A DNA stretch of 7,231 nucleotides, taken from assembly GCA_021797415.1 (NCBI GenBank), contig JAJZZT010000050.1:1-7231 (forward strand), in the 5' to 3' direction. Under the pieces are notes generated by a model. That model ran no database searches, was not told the DNA's origin, and was given only the letters and a program-made list of their open reading frames with translations. The position numbers were made by a program, and so were the translations under genes. Source of the DNA: Bacillota bacterium. Its GTDB lineage: Bacteria; Bacillota; Bacilli; Alicyclobacillales; SLC66. Below are positions 1-4,655 of this stretch, one piece after another (the stretch's first letter is position 1; each line of letters starts with the position of its first letter).

Positions 1-290
1 CGCCCGAGCTCATCCCGCTCTGCCATCCGATTGCGCTCTCCGGAGTGGACGTGCATTTTTCCTATCCCGACGAGCGGTCGATCAGCATCGATGTCACGGT
101 GCGCACCACCGCGCGCACGGGAGTCGAGATGGAGGCGCTGACAGCCGCCACGACGGCCGCATGGACCGTGTATGATATGTGCAAGGCGATCGACAAGGAC
201 ATGTCGTTGATCTTTGCCGGTTTGATGGAAAAACAGGGCGGCAGGAGCGGCCACTACCAGCGTGCGGCAGACAGGGAGGAACCGTCGTGA
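1..290 (+). CDS. moaC: Cyclic pyranopterin monophosphate synthase MoaC, 5'-truncated by window edge
   Basis: MoaC works with the radical-SAM enzyme MoaA in the first step of molybdenum-cofactor synthesis, forming cyclic pyranopterin monophosphate from the GTP-derived intermediate in the cytoplasm. Only the C-terminal 95 or so codons are present; the first complete codon in frame starts at base 3 and the TGA is at 288-290. The fragment opens with ELIPLCHPIALSGVDV, the family's conserved His-containing motif, followed by RTGVEMEALTA and then YDMCKAIDKDM, whose lysines belong to the active site, and ends with the typical GGRSGHY before a short tail of about ten residues. The family is usually about 160 residues, so roughly the N-terminal 40% lies outside the window. 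The stop overlaps the GTG start of mogA, so the two are very likely translationally coupled. The identification is secure; the upstream part cannot be judged. Confidence 0.95.
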   Translation, partial: PELIPLCHPIALSGVDVHFSYPDERSISIDVTVRTTARTGVEMEALTAATTAAWTVYDMCKAIDKDMSLIFAGLMEKQGGRSGHYQRAADREEPS

Positions 291-790
291 GGGAAGTGGA
301 CAAGCGCGTGGCGATTGTGACAGTGAGCGACAGCGCGTACGACGGGGCGCGCGAGGATCTGGCGGGTCCCGCTCTGGCCGAAAAGCTGATCGAGGCGGGT
401 TTCGCGGTGATCGGCCATACGGTCGTACCGGATGAGCGCAGCGACATCGCGCAGACGCTGCGCGACCTGGCGGAAGTGGACGCCCCCCTGGTGGTCACCA
501 CGGGCGGCACCGGTCTTGGACCGCGCGATGTCACGCCGGAGGCCACGCAGGATGTCGTGGAGCGGACTGTACCAGGCATCCCGGAGGCCATGCGGCGCGC
601 GGGAGCGTCGCAGACGCCGTATGCGATCCTGTCGCGCGGCGTGTGCGGCGTGCTGGGACACACGCTCATCGTCAATCTGCCCGGCAATCCGGACGGGGCC
701 GTGGACAGTCTCGCCAGTGTGCTGCCCGTGCTGCCGCACGCGCTGGATGTGCTGCGCAGCGACCGCCACACGCACGAGGGAGAAATGTGA
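287..790 (+). CDS. mogA: Molybdopterin adenylyltransferase, MogA/MoaB family
   Basis: The 167-residue product fits the single-domain MogA/MoaB family, which adenylylates molybdopterin before molybdate insertion. Visible signatures are the N-terminal strand RVAIVTVSDSAYDG (residues 7-20), the MPT-binding loop TTGGTGLGPRDVTPE (71-85) with the conserved GGTG and Asp81, and NLPGNP (130-135) near the C-terminus. The start is GTG at 287: it lies 6 bases after the Shine-Dalgarno AGGGAGGA (273-280), overlaps the moaC stop as GTGA, and places the first beta strand where the family has it. The frame stays open further upstream inside moaC, but that extension has no homology and is rejected. The segment LSRGVCGV...TLIVNLPGNP resembles MogA-type proteins more than B. 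subtilis MoaB; the MogA/MoaB choice is by memory of sequences and is the less certain part. Length and motifs look intact. Confidence 0.92.
   Translation: MREVDKRVAIVTVSDSAYDGAREDLAGPALAEKLIEAGFAVIGHTVVPDERSDIAQTLRDLAEVDAPLVVTTGGTGLGPRDVTPEATQDVVERTVPGIPEAMRRAGASQTPYAILSRGVCGVLGHTLIVNLPGNPDGAVDSLASVLPVLPHALDVLRSDRHTHEGEM
776..783 (+). promoter_or_regulatory. Shine-Dalgarno sequence at the end of mogA
   Basis: GAGGGAGA lies inside the last codons of mogA, 6 bases before an ATG at 790-792 that overlaps the mogA TGA (ATGTGATGG). Sequence and spacing are those of a genuine translation signal for a coupled downstream cistron. The only frame it serves in the present sequence is 24 codons long. It could also be chance, because it encodes the plausible C-terminal residues HEGEM of mogA. 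Confidence 0.45.
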
Positions 791-864
791 TGGACGGGGC
801 GGCGTCGGCGACACCGCTGGTGGAGACCACAGGACAAACCTGCGACGGTTTCAGGAGACAATGA
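790..864 (+). CDS. Hypothetical 24-residue frame coupled to mogA; possible gene remnant
   Basis: An ATG at 790 overlaps the last base of the mogA stop and opens a 24-codon frame ending in TGA at 862-864. I do not recognise the peptide; it is mixed polar and small residues (starts MDGAASATPLVETTG, ends FRRQ) with one Cys and no signal or membrane segment. Support comes only from the good ribosome-binding site and the start-stop overlap. It may be a small protein, the beginning of a third Moco-operon gene whose remainder has been lost, or a chance frame. The sequence just downstream is the boundary region carrying the nested inverted repeat, so a deletion or rearrangement here is conceivable. 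Function unknown. Confidence 0.25.
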   Translation: MDGAASATPLVETTGQTCDGFRRQ

Positions 865-871
865 GATACAG

Positions 872-893
872 ACCGCCGGCACCGTGCGGTTTT
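872..893 (+). terminator. Weak intrinsic terminator-like hairpin after the Moco genes
   Basis: ACCGC (872-876) pairs with GCGGT (886-890). Two further inner pairs are possible around a one-base bulge, with a four-base loop, and the arm runs directly into TTT (T890-T893 including the arm's last base). The stem is short and the T tract only four bases, so it would be a weak rho-independent terminator for the moaC-mogA transcript. Its position, between mogA and the candidate promoter of the next operon, is where one would be expected. The same bases overlap the candidate -35 region, so both calls compete for this DNA. Confidence 0.3.
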
Positions 894-919
894 CCAAGCA
901 GAGGACCGTCTGCTAGTAT
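891..919 (+). promoter_or_regulatory. Candidate sigma-A promoter with extended -10 for the bkd operon
   Basis: TTTCCA (891-896) matches four of six bases of the TTGACA consensus. It is followed by a 17-base spacer and TAGTAT (914-919), preceded by TG at 911-912 as in extended -10 promoters. Transcription would begin near 926, almost exactly at the left end of the nested inverted-repeat element, so any RNA would carry the whole element as its leader before lpdV. The match stands out in otherwise GC-rich DNA, but no start site has been mapped. B. subtilis bkd uses a sigma-54 promoter with BkdR instead, and I see no convincing equivalent here. Confidence 0.45.
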
Positions 920-926
920 AAGAACG

Positions 927-944
927 TGTTCAAAAAGTGGGCAG
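927..944 (+). repeat. Left arm of 18-bp terminal inverted repeat
   Basis: TGTTCAAAAAGTGGGCAG is the exact reverse complement of 1079-1096. Homology stops abruptly on both sides of the 18 bases, which makes a defined end more likely than random palindromy. Confidence 0.85.
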
Positions 945-965
945 GCAAGACGAGCGCAGTGCAAT

Positions 966-1012
966 GGGACATGGGATAAACCGAATGTGCAGTGGACTTT
1001 ATCCCATGTCCC
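966..1012 (+). repeat. Internal perfect 15-bp stem with 17-base loop
   Basis: GGGACATGGGATAAA (966-980) pairs perfectly with TTTATCCCATGTCCC (998-1012). The 17-base loop (981-997) contains GTGCAGTGGAC, an imperfect direct copy of GTGCAATGGGAC at 959-970, overlapping the left arm. CGAGCGCA also occurs twice in direct orientation, flanking the hairpin (951-958 and 1013-1020). In RNA or as a DNA cruciform this would be a very stable hairpin. A run of five T follows at 1023-1027, but ten bases after the stem, so it does not look like a classical terminator. Confidence 0.8.
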
Positions 1013-1078
1013 CGAGCGCACGTTTTTGGTACGTGAGGGAGCATTTCTGGCGATGACGCGGCAATGCGCCGGGGAGTT

Positions 1079-1096
1079 CTGCCCACTTTTTGAACA
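1079..1096 (-). repeat. Right arm of 18-bp terminal inverted repeat
   Basis: CTGCCCACTTTTTGAACA is the exact reverse complement of 927-944. It contains an in-frame TTG (1090-1092) that could nominally extend lpdV by ten residues. That start has no well-spaced ribosome-binding site and is not used in the annotation. Confidence 0.85.
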
Positions 1097-1107
1097 ACCT
1101 CTATGAC

Positions 1108-1115
1108 GGGGGTGG
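1108..1115 (+). promoter_or_regulatory. Ribosome-binding site deciding the lpdV start
   Basis: GGGGGTGG lies just outside the inverted-repeat element. Its five-G run is 7 bases before GTG 1120 and 4 bases before GTG 1117, so it favours 1120. It is the only Shine-Dalgarno-like sequence within useful distance of the conserved protein N-terminus. Confidence 0.55.
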
Positions 1116-1119
1116 CGTG

Positions 1120-2541
1120 GTGTCGGAAGCGTACGATGTGGTGGTGCTGGGCGGCGGAACGGGCGGCTACGTCGCGGCGATCCGCGGCGCGCAGCTCGGA
1201 TTGCGCGTGGCTCTTGTGGAAGCCGGACAGGTGGGAGGCACGTGCCTGCATCGGGGGTGCATCCCGTCCAAGGCGCTGCTGCGTTCCGCCGAATTGTTCG
1301 CCAGTGCAAAAGGCGGACAATCGTTCGGCGTGGTGGCGGACGGTCTGCGCTTCGATCTCGCGGCGGCGATGGAACGCAAAACGCGCATCGTTGACCAGCT
1401 TGCAAACGGCGTGCGGCACCTGTTGAAAAAAAACGGCGTCGAGTTGATCGCGGGCTACGGTCGCGTGATGGGCGCGTCGATCTTCTCTCCGAGTGCAGGC
1501 GCCGTGCGCGTGGAGCGTACCGACGGCGAGAACCCGGTACTCTCGCCGCGGCAAACGATCGTTGCGACCGGGTCCAGCCCGCGCGCGCTGCCGGGATTGC
1601 CGTTTGACGGGGTGCGCGTTCTATCGTCCGACCACATTCTCTCCATCGAACAATTGCCTTCTTCCCTGCTCATCGTGGGCGGCGGCGCGATCGGCGTGGA
1701 GCAGGCGTCGCTGTTTGCGGATCTCGGCGTCGCCGTCACGCTGGTCGAGGCCATGCCGCGCCTGCTGCCCGGGGAGGACGCCGACGTCTCGTCCGAAATG
1801 GCGCGCGCGTTAAAGAAAAAGGGTGTCAAGATCCACACCGGCGCCTCCATCGACGTCGCATCCGCCGACGTGCGAAAAGACGCCGTATGTCTTTCAGTCG
1901 CGGCGGATGGCGACGCGCGGCAGGTGTGCGCCGATATGGCGCTCATCGCCGTCGGACGCGACCCGCACACGGAGGGAATCGGGCTGGAAGCGACCCGCGT
2001 GCAGGTGTCCCGCGGATCGCTCGTGGTGGACGAGCATATGCAAACAGCCGAACCAAACATCTACGCAATCGGGGATGTGGTCGGTCCCCTGCAGTTGGCG
2101 CACGCGGCTGCGCGCCAGGGAATTGTGGCGATGGAACACATCGCGGGGCGCAATCCGGAACCCATCTCCTATGAGGACATTCCGCGCTGCACATACAGCC
2201 GGCCGGAAGTGGCCAGTGTCGGGTGGACGGAGGAACAGGCCAGGCAGCGCAGGGAGAAGGTGAAGATCGGCAAGTTTCCTTTCCGGGCGATCGGAAAAGC
2301 CTTGGTGCAGGGCGAGGTCGACGGATTTGCCAAGGTGGTGGCGGATGCGGCGACGGGAGACGTGCTGGGCGTGCACATCATCGGCCCGCACGCGACGGAT
2401 CTGATCGGGGAGGCGGTTTTGGCGCGCCTGCTCGATGCGACGCCGTGGGAACTCGGTCGCGTCACGCACGCGCACCCGACGCTGTCCGAGGTGCTGGGCG
2501 AGGCGGCCCTGGCTGTGGACGGACTCGCCATTCACAGTTGA
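1120..2541 (+). CDS. lpdV: Dihydrolipoyl dehydrogenase (E3) of branched-chain 2-oxoacid dehydrogenase
   Basis: This flavoprotein re-oxidises the dihydrolipoyl arm of E2 with NAD+ and is the E3 subunit of the cytoplasmic BCKDH complex. The 473-residue length is normal for the family. In order: an FAD-binding GGGTGGY (residues 11-17); the redox disulfide GTCLHRGCIPSK with Cys42 and Cys47; the NAD-binding loop IVGGGAIGVE (185-194); the second FAD motif YAIGDVVG with Asp319; and the dimer-interface HAHPTLSE with the catalytic His452-Glu457 pair. Nothing essential is missing. The start is one of two adjacent GTG codons (1117 or 1120); 1120 is better spaced from the G-rich ribosome-binding site, and both give a normal N-terminus. 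Being first of lpdV-bkdAA-bkdAB-bkdB, the order of the B. subtilis bkd operon, assigns it to BCKDH rather than to pyruvate dehydrogenase. It could also serve other lipoyl enzymes of the cell. Confidence 0.96.
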   Translation: MSEAYDVVVLGGGTGGYVAAIRGAQLGLRVALVEAGQVGGTCLHRGCIPSKALLRSAELFASAKGGQSFGVVADGLRFDLAAAMERKTRIVDQLANGVRHLLKKNGVELIAGYGRVMGASIFSPSAGAVRVERTDGENPVLSPRQTIVATGSSPRALPGLPFDGVRVLSSDHILSIEQLPSSLLIVGGGAIGVEQASLFADLGVAVTLVEAMPRLLPGEDADVSSEMARALKKKGVKIHTGASIDVASADVRKDAVCLSVAADGDARQVCADMALIAVGRDPHTEGIGLEATRVQVSRGSLVVDEHMQTAEPNIYAIGDVVGPLQLAHAAARQGIVAMEHIAGRNPEPISYEDIPRCTYSRPEVASVGWTEEQARQRREKVKIGKFPFRAIGKALVQGEVDGFAKVVADAATGDVLGVHIIGPHATDLIGEAVLARLLDATPWELGRVTHAHPTLSEVLGEAALAVDGLAIHS

Positions 2542-2581
2542 CCGGAAGTGATCGACGCATGCGAGAAAGGTGGTCAGAGTG

Positions 2582-3568
2582 ATGCGGCGCCATGAGAAAC
2601 TGGGGCTTTCGGATGAGCAGGTGTTGTCCATGTACCGTTACATGATGCTGGCGCGCGCGTTTGACGAGCGTCTGTGGCATCTGAACCGGACGGGCAAGAT
2701 TCCATTTGCCGTCTCGTGCCAGGGACAGGAAGGCGCGCAGATCGGGGCGGCGTTTGCGATGGACCCGGCGCGCGATTTTATCGCGCCGTACTACAGGGAC
2801 CTCGGAATCGTTCTCGTGTTCGGCCAGACGGCGTGGGATATCGCGCTGGCGTCGTTCGCGCGGGAAGAGGATCCGAACAGCGGCGGGAGACAGATGCCCG
2901 CGCACTACAGTTCGCGCGCGCATCGCATTCTGAGCGGTTCCAGCCCGGTTGGGACGCAGATTCCGAATGCGGTCGGGCTTGCGCTCGGCGCGCGGTTGCG
3001 AGGGGAAAAGGCGGTCTTTTACACCTCGTTTGGCGAGGGATCGAGCAATCAGGGGGATTTTCACGAAGGGTGCAATTTTGCCGGCGTGCACAAGTTGCCC
3101 GTGATTTTCTTTTGCGAGAACAACCACTATGCAATCTCGGTTCCGAACGCCAAACAACTGGGGTGTGAACGGGTGGCGGACCGCGCTGCGGGATACGGGT
3201 TCCCCGGCGTGACGGTCGACGGGAACGATGTCCTTAGCGTCTATGAGGTGATGAAAGAGGCTGTTTCGCGGGCGCTCGACGGAAAAGGGCCGACGCTTGT
3301 CGAGGTGATGGTCTACAGGCTCACGCCGCATTCCAGCGACGATGACGACCGGGCGTACCGCAGCCGTGAGGAGGTCGAGGAGGCCCGCGCGCGGGACGCG
3401 CTTGTCGTGTTCCGCCGGTATCTCGCCGAAGCGGGGCTGCTGACCGACGATCTGTACGAGCGCCTGCGCGCCGATGTGCAGGCTGAAGTGGACGAGGCGA
3501 TCCGCCATGCGGAGAACGTCGCTTATCCGGAGCCGGAAAGCGCGCTACTGCACGTGTTCGCGCAGTAG
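2582..3568 (+). CDS. bkdAA: Branched-chain 2-oxoacid dehydrogenase E1 alpha subunit
   Basis: E1 alpha binds thiamine diphosphate together with E1 beta and decarboxylates the 2-oxo derivatives of Val, Leu and Ile, passing the acyl group to lipoyl-E2. The 328 residues compare with about 330 in B. subtilis BkdAA, which it resembles along its whole length: LNRTGKIPFAVSCQGQE (residues 34-50), PYYRDLGIVL (69-78), DPNSGGRQMPAH (97-108). The ThDP/Mg motif runs from GEG (151-153) to ENN (179-181) with GSSNQGDFHEG between, and the mobile loop YRLTPHSSDDDD (245-256) corresponds to the phosphorylation loop of mitochondrial homologues. These features are of the BCKDH type rather than the longer PdhA type. 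ATG at 2582 is chosen because AAAGGTGG (2566-2573) lies 8 bases upstream; a GTG at 2579 or 2570 would add only one or four residues. It follows lpdV after 40 bases. Confidence 0.96.
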   Translation: MRRHEKLGLSDEQVLSMYRYMMLARAFDERLWHLNRTGKIPFAVSCQGQEGAQIGAAFAMDPARDFIAPYYRDLGIVLVFGQTAWDIALASFAREEDPNSGGRQMPAHYSSRAHRILSGSSPVGTQIPNAVGLALGARLRGEKAVFYTSFGEGSSNQGDFHEGCNFAGVHKLPVIFFCENNHYAISVPNAKQLGCERVADRAAGYGFPGVTVDGNDVLSVYEVMKEAVSRALDGKGPTLVEVMVYRLTPHSSDDDDRAYRSREEVEEARARDALVVFRRYLAEAGLLTDDLYERLRADVQAEVDEAIRHAENVAYPEPESALLHVFAQ

Positions 3569-3603
3569 CAACGGCGCGCATTGGCCGCGCAAATCACGGC
3601 GGA

Positions 3604-3625
3604 TCGCGAACCGCTCGCGAGGGGA
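3604..3625 (+). promoter_or_regulatory. Intercistronic hairpin touching the bkdAB ribosome-binding site
   Basis: TCGCGA occurs at 3604-3609 and 3615-3620; being self-complementary, the two copies form a 6-bp stem with a 5-base loop. The 3' arm ends in GA, which are also the first bases of the Shine-Dalgarno GAGGGGA (3619-3625), 8 bases before the bkdAB ATG. A second small stem, GCGCG/CGCGC (3574-3578 and 3586-3590), lies upstream in the same 65-base gap. These could tune translation or mRNA processing between the E1 genes, or be chance in GC-rich DNA. The Shine-Dalgarno itself is secure. Confidence 0.3.
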
Positions 3626-3633
3626 TTTGACAG

Positions 3634-4617
3634 ATGGCGCGAAAACTGTACATAGAAGCGATTCACGATGCCATGGCGGAGGAGATGCGCCGCGATGAAT
3701 CGGTGTTCATTCTGGGTGAGGACGTGGCGGTCCGGGGGGGTGTCTTTCGCGTCACCCAGGGACTGCTCGAGGAGTTCGGCGAACAGCGGGTGATCGACAC
3801 TCCGCTTGCCGAATCCGCCATCGTCGGCGTGGCGGTGGGAGCGGCGGCGTACGGGATGAGGCCGATTGCCGAGATCCAGTTTGTGGATTTCATCCTGCCC
3901 GCTGTCAACCAGATCATCAGCGAGGCTGCCAAGATGCGCTATCGAACCCGGGGGGACTGGCAGTGTCCGCTCGTAGTGCGGGCGCCGTACGGCGGCGGGG
4001 TGCACGGCGCGCTGTATCACTCGCAGAGCCTGGAGGCGATGTTTTTTCACATTCCCGGCCTGAAAGTGGTGATGCCGTCCACGCCGGCGGATGCGAAGGG
4101 TCTGCTTGTCGCGGCCATTCGCGATCCCGATCCGGTGCTGTATTTGGAGCACAAAGGGCTGTATCGGCTGGTTCGCGACGAGGTGCCGGACGGGCTTTTT
4201 GAAGTGCCGATCGGAAAGGGCGCGGTGCGCCGGGAGGGCGACGACATCACCGTCATCGCCTACGGGCTCATGGCGCACCGCGCGCTTGAAGCGGCGGAGC
4301 GGCTCGCGGGGGAAGGCGTCTCCGCCCACGTGATCGATCTGCGGACAGTCGCGCCGCTCGATCGCGAACTGATCCTGGAAGGCGCGCGAAAAACCGGAAA
4401 AGTACTGGTTGTCCATGAGGACAACCAGACAGGCGGCGTGGGGGCGGAAGTGGCGGCCATCATCGCCGGGGAGGCGCTGTACGACTTGGACGCGCCGATC
4501 CGCCGACTGTGCGGTCCGGACATTCCGGCGATGCCGTTCAGCCCTCCACTGGAACAATTTTACATGATTCAGACCGATCAGATCGCGGCGGCCATGCGCG
4601 AACTCGCGGCCTATTGA
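3634..4617 (+). CDS. bkdAB: Branched-chain 2-oxoacid dehydrogenase E1 beta subunit
   Basis: E1 beta forms the alpha2beta2 decarboxylase with BkdAA and contributes the glutamate that activates thiamine diphosphate. Its 327 residues match the length I recall for the B. subtilis counterpart. Family landmarks in order: LGEDVAVRGGVFRVT (27-41), DTPLAESAIVGVAVGAA with catalytic Glu60, the IQFVDFILPAVNQI segment, the potassium- and cofactor-adjacent PYGGGVHGALYHSQSLE, and the transketolase C-terminal domain with VIDLRTVAPLD and VVHEDNQTGGVGAE, ending in PAMPFSPPLEQFYM. The ATG start is set by GAGGGGA at 3619-3625. No truncation or missing residue is seen. The 65-base gap after bkdAA shows no promoter, so co-transcription is expected. 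Confidence 0.96.
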   Translation: MARKLYIEAIHDAMAEEMRRDESVFILGEDVAVRGGVFRVTQGLLEEFGEQRVIDTPLAESAIVGVAVGAAAYGMRPIAEIQFVDFILPAVNQIISEAAKMRYRTRGDWQCPLVVRAPYGGGVHGALYHSQSLEAMFFHIPGLKVVMPSTPADAKGLLVAAIRDPDPVLYLEHKGLYRLVRDEVPDGLFEVPIGKGAVRREGDDITVIAYGLMAHRALEAAERLAGEGVSAHVIDLRTVAPLDRELILEGARKTGKVLVVHEDNQTGGVGAEVAAIIAGEALYDLDAPIRRLCGPDIPAMPFSPPLEQFYMIQTDQIAAAMRELAAY

Positions 4618-4640
4618 AACCGCGCGGCACGGCTGCAAAA

Positions 4641-4648
4641 GGCGGGTG
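4641..4648 (+). promoter_or_regulatory. Ribosome-binding site selecting the TTG start of bkdB
   Basis: GGCGGGTG, preceded by AAAA, ends 7 bases before TTG 4656 but only 2 bases before an ATG at 4651 in another frame. Spacing therefore selects the TTG. The ATG frame ends after five codons (TGA 4666-4668), and the TTG frame gives exactly the conserved lipoyl-domain N-terminus. Confidence 0.6.
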
Positions 4649-4655
4649 ACATGCG

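Larger units (their letters stand above)
927..1096. mobile_element. 170-bp nested inverted-repeat element, MITE-like, no coding capacity
   Basis: The element is bounded by perfect 18-bp inverted repeats (927-944 and 1079-1096) and has a second perfect 15-bp inverted repeat near its middle (966-980 and 998-1012). It contains no plausible protein frame and no transposase. Its AT-rich ends contrast with the flanking coding DNA. Small non-autonomous elements (MITEs) have this size and architecture. I find no convincing target-site duplication: the 4-base flanks compared at slightly different end positions (AACG against AACC) match only three of four. Without a second copy, the alternative is a structured 5' untranslated leader of lpdV. 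It sits directly after a predicted transcription start and ends 11 bases before the lpdV Shine-Dalgarno, so it may affect expression of the whole operon in either case. I cannot assign an IS family. Confidence 0.5.

Noticed and set aside
94..897. Long open frames on the minus strand opposite the Moco genes.
   Set aside because: They are Arg/Pro/Ser-rich with no family motifs, and mirror the GC-rich third positions of moaC and mogA on the other strand.
1023..1027. Five-T run after the internal hairpin as an attenuator terminator.
   Set aside because: The run begins ten bases after the end of the stem, and the intervening sequence does not pair to bring it adjacent.
1048..1063. Sigma-54-like GG-N10-GC pattern (TGGC at 1048, GC at 1061) upstream of lpdV, tempting because B. 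subtilis bkd is sigma-54 dependent.
   Set aside because: It lacks the CAC of the -24 box and the TT before GC in the -12 box, lies inside the inverted-repeat element, and no upstream activator sites or bkdR are visible.
923..1099. Target-site duplication AACG/AACC around the inverted-repeat element.
   Set aside because: Only three of four bases match, and the comparison requires trimming the right repeat by one base; not sufficient evidence.
1090..1119. Extending lpdV to the TTG at 1090 inside the right inverted-repeat arm.
   Set aside because: The extra residues have no counterpart in the family, the nearest purine-rich sequence is about 13 bases away, and a better ribosome-binding site precedes GTG 1120.
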